Shown: one piece after another, positions 50,513 through 59,563 of the stretch
Layout of the letters: every line of letters starts with the position of its first letter
Numbering within the stretch: position 1 is the first letter of the stretch
Assembly: GCF_003696215.1 (NCBI RefSeq)
Contig: NZ_RFFG01000018.1
Span: forward strand, 53,578-117,577
Reading direction: 5' to 3'
Source: Actinomadura harenae
Lineage (GTDB): Bacteria; Actinomycetota; Actinomycetes; Streptosporangiales; Streptosporangiaceae
DNA: 64,000 nt
Program-made: the position numbers and the translations under genes
Notes under the pieces: model-generated
Told to the model about the DNA's origin: nothing
What the model saw: only the letters and a program-made list of their open reading frames with translations
Databases searched by the model: none

Positions 50513-52681
50513 ATGTTCGCACGTCTTGGGCGCGTGGTGGTCAAACACCCCGTGTGGACGATCCTCGCCTGGCTGGTGGTGGCCGGCGCGCTCATCGCCC
50601 TGGCCCCGAGCCTGAAGACGAAGTCCGACCAACAGGACTTCCTGCCCACCAAGTACGAGTCGATCCAGGCTGCCAAGCTGGCCGAGAAGGCGTTCGCCAA
50701 CAAGGACGACCAGAAGACCACGCCGGCCATGATCGTCTTCAAGCGGTCCGATGGCGGGAAGCTCCAGCCGGCGGACACCGCGAAGATCAAGCAGGTCGCG
50801 CAGGACGTGCAGGCCAAGCACATCCCGGGTGTGACCGCGGCGCAGGCGATGCCCGCCTCGGCCAACGGCAAGATCCAGGTCATCGCCGTCCCCCTGCGCA
50901 ACGACTTCGACCAGAAGATCCGCAAGCAGGGCATGGAGGCGGTCAAGCAGATCCGCACCGAGACCACCGCCCAGCTGCGCGGCTCCCCGCTGTCCTACGG
51001 CGTGGCCGGTGACCTGGCGTCCCAGGTCGACAACGAGAAGTCCGACAGCAGCACCATGGCGATGATCGGCATCGCCACCATCGCGCTGATCGTCATCCTG
51101 CTCGGCATCATCTTCCGCGCCCCGCTGGCGGCGCTGCTCCCGATCATCATGATCGGCCTGGTGTCGGCGGTGTCGAACGCGGTCACCGCGATCGTCGGCA
51201 ACGCGTTCAACCTGAACTTCGACAAGGGCTTCAACGAGATCATCGTCGTCGTCCTGTACGGCATCGGAACCGACTACATCCTGTTCCTGCTGTTCCGCTA
51301 CCGCGAGCGGCTGCGGCTCGGCGAGGACAAGAAGACCGCCATGATCACGGCGGTCGAGCGGGTCGGCGAGGCCATCGCGTCCGCCGCGGGCGCCGTCATC
51401 GTCGCCTTCCTCGTGCTGCTCCTGGCCTCCTTCAAGGCGTTCGGCGGCCTCGGCCCGCAGCTGGCCATCGCGGTCGCGGTCATGTTCGTCACGTCCATGA
51501 CCCTCGTCCCGGCGGTCATCTCGCTGATCGGCACGGCCGTGTTCTGGCCGTCCAAGTCCTGGAAGAAGCAGGCCCGCACGGGTCTGTGGGCCAAGCTGGG
51601 CAACGGCGTCGGCCGCCGCCCGGTGGTCGCGCTGGTCGCGTCCGGCATCGTCCTGATCGCGCTCGCCGTCTCCGCGCTCGGCTTCAAGGCCGACTACGAC
51701 TTCGAGGGCAGCTCCCCGCAGAACACCGAGTCCGCCAAGGCCATGAAGGACCTGCGGTCCGGCCTGCCCGCGGGCATCCTGAACCCGACCGAGGTCTACG
51801 TCCAGAGCTCCTCGCCGCTGGACAAGCCCGCCCTCACGGCCTACCAGGCCAAGCTGAAGACCATGCCGGGCGTCGGCGAGGTGCGCCCGCCGCAGCTCAA
51901 CGGCGACCAGACCGTCGCCAAATACGACGTCCTGCTCACCAAGAACCCGAGCTCGAACGAGGCCATCAGCCTCGTCAAGGGCCCGTTCCGGAACGCCGCG
52001 CACGAGGCGGCCCCGTCCGGCACCAAGGTCCTGGTCGGCGGCACCACCGCGGTCTTCGCCGACATCAACAAGATCAACAACCGGGACCTGTCGGTCATCC
52101 TGCCGGTCGCGGTCGCGCTCATCGGGATCATCCTGATGCTGCTGCTGCGCTCGCTGGTCGCGCCGATCTACCTGGTCGGGGCGGTGCTGCTCGGCTACGC
52201 GGCGACGCTGGGCGCGAGCGTGCTGCTGTTCCAGAACATCGAGAACAAGCCCGGCCTGATGTTCCAGCTGCCGATCATCCTGTACCTGTTCGTGCTGGCG
52301 ATCGGCACCGACTACAACATCCTGATGATCGCCCGGCTCCGTGAGGAGGCCCGCGAGGGCCACGACCCGCGGCGCGGCGCGGCCCTCGGCATCCAGCACG
52401 CGGGCCCGACCGTCGCGGCGGCGGGCGTCATCCTGGCCGGCACCTTCGGTGTCCTGGTCCTGTCGCCCCAGTCGATGACCGCCCAGATCGGGTTCGGCGT
52501 CGCGATCGGCATCCTGCTCTCGGCGTTCGTGATGTCGGCGTTCTTCGTCCCGGCCCTCACGGCCCTGCTCGGCCACAAGGCCTGGTGGCCCGGCCGCACC
52601 GACGCCAAGCGCGCCGTCCCGCCGCCGCCGCAGGACCCGTACGCGGACGCCCCGTACGCCCCGACGGGAAGCCGCTACTAG
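50513..52681 (+). CDS. MMPL-family RND transporter
   Basis: 722 residues. About twelve transmembrane helices, in two halves. The N-terminal half has VVVKHPVWTILAWLVVAG and, in the middle, VVLYGIGTDYILFLLFRYRERL, the Gly/Asp-containing proton-relay motif of MMPL proteins; the second half has LAIGTDYNILMIARLREE. MMPL proteins move lipids, glycolipids or drugs across the membrane using the proton gradient. No partner gene is adjacent, so substrate is unclear. Divergent from metB with 143 bases between. Confidence 0.93.
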   Translation: MFARLGRVVVKHPVWTILAWLVVAGALIALAPSLKTKSDQQDFLPTKYESIQAAKLAEKAFANKDDQKTTPAMIVFKRSDGGKLQPADTAKIKQVAQDVQAKHIPGVTAAQAMPASANGKIQVIAVPLRNDFDQKIRKQGMEAVKQIRTETTAQLRGSPLSYGVAGDLASQVDNEKSDSSTMAMIGIATIALIVILLGIIFRAPLAALLPIIMIGLVSAVSNAVTAIVGNAFNLNFDKGFNEIIVVVLYGIGTDYILFLLFRYRERLRLGEDKKTAMITAVERVGEAIASAAGAVIVAFLVLLLASFKAFGGLGPQLAIAVAVMFVTSMTLVPAVISLIGTAVFWPSKSWKKQARTGLWAKLGNGVGRRPVVALVASGIVLIALAVSALGFKADYDFEGSSPQNTESAKAMKDLRSGLPAGILNPTEVYVQSSSPLDKPALTAYQAKLKTMPGVGEVRPPQLNGDQTVAKYDVLLTKNPSSNEAISLVKGPFRNAAHEAAPSGTKVLVGGTTAVFADINKINNRDLSVILPVAVALIGIILMLLLRSLVAPIYLVGAVLLGYAATLGASVLLFQNIENKPGLMFQLPIILYLFVLAIGTDYNILMIARLREEAREGHDPRRGAALGIQHAGPTVAAAGVILAGTFGVLVLSPQSMTAQIGFGVAIGILLSAFVMSAFFVPALTALLGHKAWWPGRTDAKRAVPPPPQDPYADAPYAPTGSRY

Positions 52682-52753
52682 AACGTCGGGACGCGCGCCG
52701 GGACCATCCAAGCCGCCCACACCCCCGGCGCGCGCCCCGACCTCGGGGAAGAC

Positions 52754-52791
52754 CAAGGCCCCGGAAACCCCCCACGGTTTCCGGGGCCTTG
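52754..52791 (+). terminator. 16-bp perfect hairpin after the MMPL gene
   Basis: Bases 52754-52769 pair perfectly with 52776-52791 around CCCCAC, 73 bases after the stop of the transporter gene. Confidence 0.88.
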
Positions 52792-52835
52792 TCGTGTCCG
52801 GGGCCTTGTCGTGTCCGGGCCTTGTCGTGTCCGGG
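52784..52835. repeat. Tandem copies of the terminator's 3' arm
   Basis: CCGGGGCCTTGTCGTGT is present about three times in a row, with a one-base shift in the spacing. The first copy is the 3' arm of the preceding hairpin, so the hairpin could re-form in several registers. Confidence 0.75.
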
Positions 52836-52951
52836 GCCGCTGCCTCCGCTATCCGGGGGCAGAGCGCACGCGCCTCCCGCTACGGCGTCTGCGTGATCTG
52901 GGTGCGGGAGGCCGGACGGCCCCCTCGCGAGGTGGGTGCGGGGAAAACGCG

Positions 52952-52981
52952 GACGGCCCTCCCCTTGCGGGGAGGGCCGTC
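52952..52981 (-). terminator. Hairpin plus T run terminating the CBS gene
   Basis: A 13-bp stem (52952-52964 with 52969-52981, loop TTGC) is followed on the minus strand by CGCGTTTT. It lies 55 bases after the stop of the CBS gene. Confidence 0.85.
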
Positions 52982-53035
52982 TTCACGCTGTGCGGCCCGG
53001 AGCGTCAGCGGAGGGCTGCGCGGCCGGGGCTCGGA

Positions 53036-54418
53036 TCAGTGGGCGGCCAGGAAGGCGATGAGGTCCTGGCGGGTGATGAGGCCCTTGGGCTTGCCGTCCA
53101 CGAGGACGACGGCGGCGCCGGACTTCTCCAGGATCGGGACGGCCTTGGTGACCGGCTCGCCCGAGCCGATCGTCGGCAGCGGCGCGGCCATGTGCGACTC
53201 GACCGGCTCGGAGAGGCGACCGCGGTCGCGGATCAGCAGGTCGAGCAGGTCGGACTCGCTGACCGAGCCGATGACCTCGGCGGCCATGACCGGCGGCTCC
53301 TCCTTCATGACGGGGAGCTGCGACACCTCGTACTCGCGCATGATCGCGACGGCGGTCTGGACGGACTCGTGCGGGTGGGTGTGCACGAACTCGGGGAGGG
53401 CGCCGCCCTTGCGGGTCAGGACCTCGCCGACCGTGGCCTCCTCGGTCGGGGTCGCCAGGAAGCCGTAGTTGCTCATCCAGTCGTCGTTGAAGATCTTGGA
53501 GAGGTAGCCGCGGCCGCCGTCCGGGAGCAGGACGACGATGACCGCGTCGTCCGGGGCCTCCTCGGCGACGCGCAGGGCGGCGACGACCGCCATCCCGCAG
53601 GAGCCGCCGACCAGCAGCGCGTCCTCGCGGGCGAGGCGGCGGGTCATGGTGAAGGAGTCCTTGTCGGACACGGCGATGACCCGGTCGCAGACCTCGCGGT
53701 CGTAGGTCTCCGGCCAGATGTCCTCGCCGACGCCCTCGGTGAGGTACGGACGACCCGTCCCGCCGGAGTAGACCGAGCCCTCCGGGTCGGCGCCGACGAT
53801 CTGGACGCGCCCGCCGGAGATCTCCTTGAGGTAGCGGCCGGTGCCGCTGATCGTCCCGCCGGTGCCGATGCCCGCGACGAAGTGCGTGATCCGCCCCTCG
53901 GTCTGCGCCCAGATCTCCGGGCCGGTCGTCTCGTAGTGCGACCGCGGGTTGTTCGGGTTGGTGTACTGGTTCGGCTTCCAGGCCCCCTCGATCTCGGCGG
54001 CGAGGCGGTCCGACACCGAGTAGTAGGAGTCCGGGTGCTCGGGCGAGACGGCCGTCGGGCAGACCACGACCTCGGCGCCGTAGGCGCGCAGGACGTCGAT
54101 CTTGTCCTTGGCGACCTTGTCCGGGCACACGAAGACGCAGCGGTAGCCGCGCTCCTGCGCGACGATGGCGAGGCCGACGCCGGTGTTCCCGGAGGTCGGC
54201 TCCACGATCGTCCCGCCGGGCCTCAGCTGTCCCGACTCCTCCGCGGCGTCGATCATCCGGACCGCGATGCGGTCCTTCACCGAGCCGCCGGGGTTGAAGT
54301 ACTCGACCTTGGCGAGCACCTGCGGCCCGTCCGGCGCGGTGACGCCACGGGTCACGTTGCGCAGCCGGACGAGCGGCGTGTTGCCCATCAGCTCGACGAG
54401 CGAGTCATGCACCTGCAT
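53036..54418 (-). CDS. cbs: Cystathionine beta-synthase with C-terminal CBS domains
   Basis: 460 residues from ATG 54418, which has AAGGA 8 bases upstream; ATG 54463 opens the frame but is poorly placed. PLP Lys48 in NPGGSVKDR, the glycine loop TSGNTGVGLA, and GIGTGGTISGTGRYLKE. The last 120 residues hold two CBS modules (PHESVQTAVAIMREY then GSVSESDLLDL). The enzyme condenses serine and homocysteine to cystathionine. CBS modules commonly bind S-adenosylmethionine and regulate activity. The pair with CGS and the neighbouring SGNH gene matches the M. tuberculosis order as I recall it. Confidence 0.95.
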   Translation of the reverse strand: MQVHDSLVELMGNTPLVRLRNVTRGVTAPDGPQVLAKVEYFNPGGSVKDRIAVRMIDAAEESGQLRPGGTIVEPTSGNTGVGLAIVAQERGYRCVFVCPDKVAKDKIDVLRAYGAEVVVCPTAVSPEHPDSYYSVSDRLAAEIEGAWKPNQYTNPNNPRSHYETTGPEIWAQTEGRITHFVAGIGTGGTISGTGRYLKEISGGRVQIVGADPEGSVYSGGTGRPYLTEGVGEDIWPETYDREVCDRVIAVSDKDSFTMTRRLAREDALLVGGSCGMAVVAALRVAEEAPDDAVIVVLLPDGGRGYLSKIFNDDWMSNYGFLATPTEEATVGEVLTRKGGALPEFVHTHPHESVQTAVAIMREYEVSQLPVMKEEPPVMAAEVIGSVSESDLLDLLIRDRGRLSEPVESHMAAPLPTIGSGEPVTKAVPILEKSGAAVVLVDGKPKGLITRQDLIAFLAAH

Positions 54419-54603
54419 CGCGACATCCTTGTCGTGATCAACGAAGCGAAACCTGGATGACATCCCAGCACGGCAGTGTTTACCGGAGAGGAGGGAATAC
54501 GGTTTCGGAGAGATTCCGGTTCCCGACCGTAGCTCAGAACGACGTGGCCGGGCATCTCCACCTTACGGGGGCGAGTGCCCTGCTCTGACGGAGGGTGACG
54601 ACG

Positions 54604-55614
54604 ATGCCGAGAGCGTTCACCGCCCGCCGCGTCGCCGCTGCGGCGGCCTACGGCGGTGGCGGGATCACCGTGCTGGGCGGGATCACGGTCGGCCTGGTGG
54701 CGGCCGAGGCCCGGCTCGCGCGCCGGATGATCGGCGCGACGCCGAGCGGCGACCCTCCCCGCGCGGACGGCGTGTTCGGGGGCGGGCTGCCGGGCGAGCC
54801 CCTGTCGTTCGCGATGCTGGGCGACTCGACGGCCGCCGGGCTCGGCGTCCACTCCCCCGGCGAGACCCCGGCCGCGCTGCTGGCGGACGGCCTGTCCTCG
54901 ATCTCCGGGACGCCCGTCCTGATGGTCAACGTCGCCCGGTCCGGCGCGCGCTCGGAGGCCCTGGAGGACCAGGTCGAACGGGCACTGGCCGCCGCCCCGC
55001 AGATCGCCGTGATCATGGTCGGCGCGAACGACGTGACCTCGCGGGTGCGGTCCGCCGACGCCGTCCGGTACCTGGCGCAGGCGGTCGACCGGCTGCGTGC
55101 GGGGGGCAGCGAGGTCGTGGTCGGCACCTGCCCGGACCTCGGCTCGGTCAAGCCGCTGATGCAGCCGCTGAAGTGGTTCGCGCGGCGCGCCAGCCGCCAG
55201 CTCGCCGCCGCCCAGACGATCGCCGTCGTGGAGCGGGGCGGACGGTCGGTCTCCCTCGGTGACCTGCTCGGACGCGAGTTCGCCGCCGACCCGGCCGGGA
55301 TGTTCAGCGAGGACCGGTACCACCCGTCCGCGCGCGGCTACGCGGCCGCGGCGATGGCCATGCTGCCGTCGATGGCCGCCGCCCTGGCCCTCGAACCGGA
55401 CGACGAGTCGCTGCCGGACGCGCGGCGCGGCGAAGGCGTCCTGCCCGTCTACCTGGCCGCCGCCGAGGCCGCCGAGACACCGGGCACCGAGGTCAGCGGC
55501 GCCCGCGTCGGCGGGCACGACCGGGGGCCCCGGGGGCGCTGGGCCACCCTCCTGCGGCGCGTCCGCCGCACGCCGTCCGCTCCTGCCGCGCACCACGAAC
55601 CCCATCCAGCCTGA
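54604..55614 (+). CDS. SGNH/GDSL hydrolase, membrane-anchored or exported
   Basis: 336 residues from ATG 54604; GGAGG lies 9 bases upstream. The upstream GTG 54595 overlaps that site and is less likely. Hydrophobic N-terminus (GGGGITVLGGITVGLVAA). Block I of the SGNH fold is AMLGDSTAAGLG; block III is VGANDVTS; block V is DRYHPSARGY. Serine in GDST and the His in YHPS are therefore the expected catalytic pair. Such esterases are found next to cbs in M. tuberculosis (Rv1075c, from memory). Divergent from cbs; the substrate is unknown. Confidence 0.9.
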   Translation: MPRAFTARRVAAAAAYGGGGITVLGGITVGLVAAEARLARRMIGATPSGDPPRADGVFGGGLPGEPLSFAMLGDSTAAGLGVHSPGETPAALLADGLSSISGTPVLMVNVARSGARSEALEDQVERALAAAPQIAVIMVGANDVTSRVRSADAVRYLAQAVDRLRAGGSEVVVGTCPDLGSVKPLMQPLKWFARRASRQLAAAQTIAVVERGGRSVSLGDLLGREFAADPAGMFSEDRYHPSARGYAAAAMAMLPSMAAALALEPDDESLPDARRGEGVLPVYLAAAEAAETPGTEVSGARVGGHDRGPRGRWATLLRRVRRTPSAPAAHHEPHPA

Positions 55615-55736
55615 CCTCTTCTCGCGCCGTGGTGGGCGTGGGTTCGTGGGGATTTCGGGAAATCGCCTCCGGTACGTGTTCGCACTGCTACTTTCCGCAC
55701 TGGTCGGTCGATCCGGTGTGGGAGTGAGGAGCCGCC

Positions 55737-57071
55737 ATGGGCTCGTGCGGGATGCGGAAGGCGCGTTGGGTGGGGGCCACGGCGGTGTGCGCCGCGCTCG
55801 CCGGGTGCTCCGGGGGCGGCACGCCCGGCGCGGCGGCCTCGCGGGGCTGGTCGGCGCCGGGACTCGACGTGGTCAGCAAGGCCGAGGTCCGGGACGGCAT
55901 CGCGGCGGTGACGGCGCTCCGTCCCGACGGGGCGCTGGAGACCGACACGTTCGACCTGGCCAGGGGCAAGCGGCTGTGGGCCAGGCCCGCGACGATGATC
56001 GGCCGGACGCCGGAGCAGGGCGTCCAGCCTCCGGCGGTGTCCGGACGCTTCGTCGCGGCCGTCGAACCGGAGGGCCGGGGCGCGGTCCTCGTCACGCGGG
56101 ACGCCCGGACCGGCGTCCTGCTCTGGACGCGGGACGTCCACTCGACGTTCGGCCCGCAGGCGTGCGGCCCGATGCTGTGCCTCACCGAGCGGACGTCCGG
56201 GAGGGACGCCCGATTCGTCGCGCTCGACCCGTCCGCGAACGGCAGGGAGCTGTGGCGCATGGACGGGCTCGCCGAGGTCGAGTGGGCGGACGCGTCGCGC
56301 GTGGTCGTCTTCCGCATGGCGAGGCATCCGTCGCTGGAGGCCCACGACCTGCGCACCGGCAGGACGCTGTGGCGGTACCCGGTCGAGCAGGCCGTCGGGG
56401 GCGACGTGAACCTCTCCGGCGGCTGGGCGTTCGGGTCGGCCGGCGGCACGCTCGTCGGCTACATCGGCCCCTACCAGGGCGGACGCGGCCAGTCCCCCAC
56501 CTCGTTCGGGTTCTTCTCGGTGCGGACGGCCGACGGCGTCCCGGTCTGGAGGCGTCCGCGGCTGCTGCGCGTCTACCCGAGCGCCAGCCCGGCGGTCGCG
56601 CTGATCACGCGTTCGGTCGCGGCGGACGGCGGGGACGCCGGGTTCGAGCGGCTCGATCCGTCCACCGGCCGGACGTCCGCGAGCGTCCCGGCGGATCGCG
56701 CGCCGCGTTCGCCCTGGTCGCTGTCGCTTCCGGCGGACCTGAGCCGGCTCGGGTTCCTCACCCCGGACCGTCCGGGGCGCGCGGTCGCGCTGAACGACGC
56801 CACCCCGGTCCAGGCGCGCGGGCTGCGCACCTGGTCGTTCTGCGCGGTCCGGCCGTCCACGCTGAAGATCACGGGACTGCCCGGCTTCTACCCGATCGCC
56901 CCGCTCTGCGGCTACGACCTGGGCAGCGGCCAGAAGCTCACCGACCCCGGCCCGCCGCCGAGCTGGTACACCGGCGTGAACGACGGGTGGCGCGTCTGGC
57001 GCGACGAGTCCGGCACCCTGCACGCCCTGCGCGACACCCAGGGCACCGCCCCCGGCATGTACGGCTCCTGA
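55737..57071 (+). CDS. PQQ-like beta-propeller lipoprotein
   Basis: 444 residues from ATG 55737. The N-terminus carries a lipobox LAGC, so the protein is probably anchored outside. The rest has repeating segments such as GRELWRMDG, TLWRYPVEQ and VPVWRRPR, each a putative PQQ-type blade. It is likely a seven- or eight-bladed propeller. No PQQ-binding catalytic residues can be identified. Function is unknown; carriers and binding proteins have this fold. Confidence 0.8.
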   Translation: MGSCGMRKARWVGATAVCAALAGCSGGGTPGAAASRGWSAPGLDVVSKAEVRDGIAAVTALRPDGALETDTFDLARGKRLWARPATMIGRTPEQGVQPPAVSGRFVAAVEPEGRGAVLVTRDARTGVLLWTRDVHSTFGPQACGPMLCLTERTSGRDARFVALDPSANGRELWRMDGLAEVEWADASRVVVFRMARHPSLEAHDLRTGRTLWRYPVEQAVGGDVNLSGGWAFGSAGGTLVGYIGPYQGGRGQSPTSFGFFSVRTADGVPVWRRPRLLRVYPSASPAVALITRSVAADGGDAGFERLDPSTGRTSASVPADRAPRSPWSLSLPADLSRLGFLTPDRPGRAVALNDATPVQARGLRTWSFCAVRPSTLKITGLPGFYPIAPLCGYDLGSGQKLTDPGPPPSWYTGVNDGWRVWRDESGTLHALRDTQGTAPGMYGS

Positions 57072-57378
57072 CGCCGAATCGGCGGACGCGGCGCGCACGG
57101 CTCCCGACGCGACCAGCGGCCGCCCCGGCGCGTACCGCCGGGCGGCGGACCCGCGTACCGAGGACGGCGACCCGCGTACCGAGGACGGCGACCCGCGTAC
57201 CGACGGGCGGCGGACCCGCGTACCGAGGACGGCGACCCGCGTACCGACGGGCGGCGGACCCGGCGTGTACGGCCACCGGACGCAGAGGCTAGATTGCGGA
57301 GGTGACCGGCGAGTAACCCAGGTACCGCCGGCCGGTACGAGACCGGACCGGAAGGTCCCGCAGAAAGGGAGTCACGGC
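57072..57378. other. Intergenic with imperfect 21-bp repeats
   Basis: Most of the gap between the propeller and thiolase genes is an imperfect tandem array (57130-57267) with six copies of GCGTACCG in units of about 21 bases. No gene is seen. The thiolase ribosome site AAAGGGAG lies at 57364-57371. Confidence 0.75.
57130..57267. repeat. Imperfect ~21-bp tandem array
   Basis: Units of the type CCCGCGTACCGAGGACGGCGA, with a second variant in which GAGGACGGCGA is replaced by GACGGGCGGCGGA, occur about six times in a row. Function is unknown. Confidence 0.75.
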
Positions 57379-58599
57379 ATGCCCGAGGCAGTCATCGTCG
57401 CCACCGCGCGTTCCCCCATCGGACGGGCCTTCAAGGGGTCGCTGAAGGACCTGCGCCCCGACGACCTCACCGCGCGCATGGTCCAGGCGGCCATGGCCAA
57501 GGTCCCGCAGCTCGGCCCGGACCAGATCGACGACCTGCTGCTCGGCTGCGGCCTGCCCGGCGGCGAGCAGGGCTACAACATGGGCCGCGTCGTGTCGGTG
57601 CTGCTCGGCTGGGACAACGTGCCGGGCGCGACGATCACCCGGTACTGCTCGTCCTCGCTCCAGACCACCCGGATGGCGCTGCACGCGATCAAGGCCGGCG
57701 AGGCCGACGTGATCGTCTCGGCGGGCGTCGAGATGGTGTCGCGGTTCGCCAAGGGCAGCTCGGACGGCCTGCCCGACACGCAGAACCCGCTGTTCACCGA
57801 CGCCGAGGCGCGCACCGCCAAGCGCGCCGAGGGCGGCGCCGAGGTGTGGACCGACCCGCGCGAGAACGGCGCCCTCCCGGACGTCTACATCGCGATGGGC
57901 CAGACCGCCGAGAACGTCGCGCAGGCGTACGGCGTGACGCGCGAGGCCCAGGACGAGTTCGGCGTCCGCTCGCAGAACCTCGCCGAGAAGGCCGCCGGCA
58001 ACGGCTTCTGGGCGCAGGACATCACCCCCGTCGAGCTGCCGGACGGCACGGTCGTCAGCACCGACGACGGCCCGCGCGCCGGGACCACCTACGAGAAGGT
58101 GTCCCAGCTCAAGCCGGTGTTCCGCCCGGACGGCACGGTCACCGCGGGCAACTGCTGCCCGCTGAACGACGGCGCCGCCGCCGTGATCGTGATGAGCGAC
58201 ACCAAGGCCGCCGAGCTCGGCATCACCCCGCTCGCCCGGATCGTGTCGACCGGCGTGTCCGGACTGTCGCCGGAGATCATGGGCCTCGGCCCGGTCGAGG
58301 CGTCCACCCGGGCCCTGGCCAGGGCCGGGATGAGCATCGGCGACATCGACCTGGTCGAGATCAACGAGGCGTTCGCGGCGCAGGTGCTGCCGTCCGCCGA
58401 GCAGCTCGGCATCGACATCGACAAGCTGAACGTCAACGGTGGCGCGATCGCGGTCGGCCACCCGTTCGGCATGACCGGCGCGCGCATCACCTCCACCCTG
58501 CTGAACAGCCTGAAGTTCCACGACAAGCAGTTCGGCCTGGAGACGATGTGCGTGGGCGGCGGCCAGGGCATGGCGATGGTCATCGAGCGGCTGTCCTGA
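57379..58599 (+). CDS. Acetyl-CoA C-acyltransferase (thiolase)
   Basis: 406 residues from ATG 57379, with AAAGGGAG 8 bases upstream. The nucleophile is Cys90 in ITRYCSSSLQTT. The catalytic His lies in GHPFGMTGAR and the second Cys in CVGGGQGMA. The enzyme belongs to the thiolase superfamily, either degradative or biosynthetic. In M. tuberculosis a homologue (fadA3, from memory) lies beside the SGNH gene. A clear terminator follows. Whether it acts in beta-oxidation or in acetoacetyl-CoA synthesis is not settled by sequence. Confidence 0.95.
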   Translation: MPEAVIVATARSPIGRAFKGSLKDLRPDDLTARMVQAAMAKVPQLGPDQIDDLLLGCGLPGGEQGYNMGRVVSVLLGWDNVPGATITRYCSSSLQTTRMALHAIKAGEADVIVSAGVEMVSRFAKGSSDGLPDTQNPLFTDAEARTAKRAEGGAEVWTDPRENGALPDVYIAMGQTAENVAQAYGVTREAQDEFGVRSQNLAEKAAGNGFWAQDITPVELPDGTVVSTDDGPRAGTTYEKVSQLKPVFRPDGTVTAGNCCPLNDGAAAVIVMSDTKAAELGITPLARIVSTGVSGLSPEIMGLGPVEASTRALARAGMSIGDIDLVEINEAFAAQVLPSAEQLGIDIDKLNVNGGAIAVGHPFGMTGARITSTLLNSLKFHDKQFGLETMCVGGGQGMAMVIERLS

Positions 58600-58652
58600 C
58601 CCGCGGGCCGGACGCCCCGTCCGGCCGCTTGACCACTCAGCGTCGAACCAGC

Positions 58653-58685
58653 GTGGCCCGGGTTTTCTCTGAGAACCCGGGCCAC
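58653..58685 (+). terminator. 12-bp hairpin after the thiolase gene
   Basis: GTGGCCCGGGTT (58653-58664) pairs with AACCCGGGCCAC (58674-58685) around a 9-base loop. Confidence 0.88.
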
Positions 58686-58818
58686 CTGCGTGTTCACCCG
58701 CGTCCGGCACTTTACGAATGATCTACGTCACGTGATGGATAGGTCCGCGTTAGGGGGTTGTCACATCCGGGCAGGTGTTGCACAGTCGGCTGAAGAGCCC
58801 CGCGACATGGAGGTGCCT

Positions 58819-59046
58819 ATGTCACTGAACCACTCGCCGGAGACGCACACCAAGCTCATCGCACGCATCCCGCAGGTCACAGGACGTGACATCCCCGAGT
58901 GGTTCACCACCATCGAGAACGGTCCCTCGTTCCTGCGCTGCGACGAACGCTCGACGTGGCTCGCCGCGGAACACGGACTCTCTCACGGCTACGCCGCCGC
59001 CCTCGTCCGCGAGCACGAGCGGATCCGGCGCGAGCGGCACTACTGA
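58819..59046 (+). CDS. DUF4287 small protein
   Basis: 75 residues from ATG 58819; GGAGG lies 5 bases upstream, which fixes the start against the longer open frame from 58690. The segment IPQVTGRDIPEWFTTIE followed by WLAAEHGLSHGYAAALVREHE is the DUF4287 signature, a short helical domain found in many actinobacteria. Function is unknown. It has its own promoter region after the thiolase terminator. Confidence 0.88.
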   Translation: MSLNHSPETHTKLIARIPQVTGRDIPEWFTTIENGPSFLRCDERSTWLAAEHGLSHGYAAALVREHERIRRERHY

Positions 59047-59376
59047 CCAGAACGCCACACCCGACACACCCGCACACCCGACACCCGCACACCCGACATA
59101 CCCGCACACCGGACACTTCGGACCAGAGCACGCGGCACCAGAGCAACACGACGTCAGGACGCGCGACGTCAGGGCCTACGACGCCGGATCGGGCGACGCC
59201 AGGACGCGCGACGCCGTGCTGGACGGCGCCGGAACGTGCGACACCGGACAACGTGACAGCGACACGGACGACGTGACGGTCACACGACGGAACGACTTCG
59301 CGGGAACCCGTCACCGGACAGCCCCCGCGATCGCGCCGCTACGCGAGCGCGACAGTGGCGCCGAGTTCCCGCAGAC

Positions 59377-59419
59377 GAGCAGCCCCTCACCGGTCTCCGC
59401 TTCCGGCGAGGGGCTGTTC
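59377..59419. terminator. Hairpin between DUF4287 and tRNA
   Basis: GAGCAGCCCCTC (59377-59388) pairs with GAGGGGCTGTTC (59408-59419), with one G-T pair. The loop contains a second small palindrome. T-rich bases follow on the + strand. Confidence 0.8.
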
Positions 59420-59532
59420 GTTCGTTTCCTGGGCTGAACTGTCTTTTCGACGGAAAGCCGGGAATGGGTGAGGCCACGCGTTCGTCCGGCCACGCCGGAC
59501 GGTGTCGCGCGCGCACCCCGAAGTCCCGGAGA

Positions 59533-59558
59533 CCCCCGGCCGCCAAGGGGGCCGGGGG
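59533..59558 (-). terminator. Hairpin directly after the tRNA gene
   Basis: CCCCCGGCC (59533-59541) pairs with GGCCGGGGG (59550-59558); on the minus strand it ends in TCT. It lies 5 bases after the encoded CCA and is the probable tRNA terminator. Confidence 0.8.
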
Positions 59559-59563
59559 CTCTC

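Larger units (their letters stand above)
52682..53035. other. Intergenic with two strong hairpins and a duplicated arm
   Basis: The gap between the convergent MMPL and CBS genes holds the hairpin at 52754-52791, a run of copied 3' arms of that hairpin (52784-52835), and a second hairpin at 52952-52981. No gene-like open frame with a ribosome site is seen. Confidence 0.8.
59047..59563. other. Long intergenic with low-complexity DNA
   Basis: Bases 59050-59105 are a CCCGACACCCGCACA-like repeat. Bases 59150-59230 repeat GACGCCAGGACGCGCGACGTC with changes. A convincing hairpin lies at 59377-59419. No reading frame has a good start. I see no gene. Confidence 0.7.
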
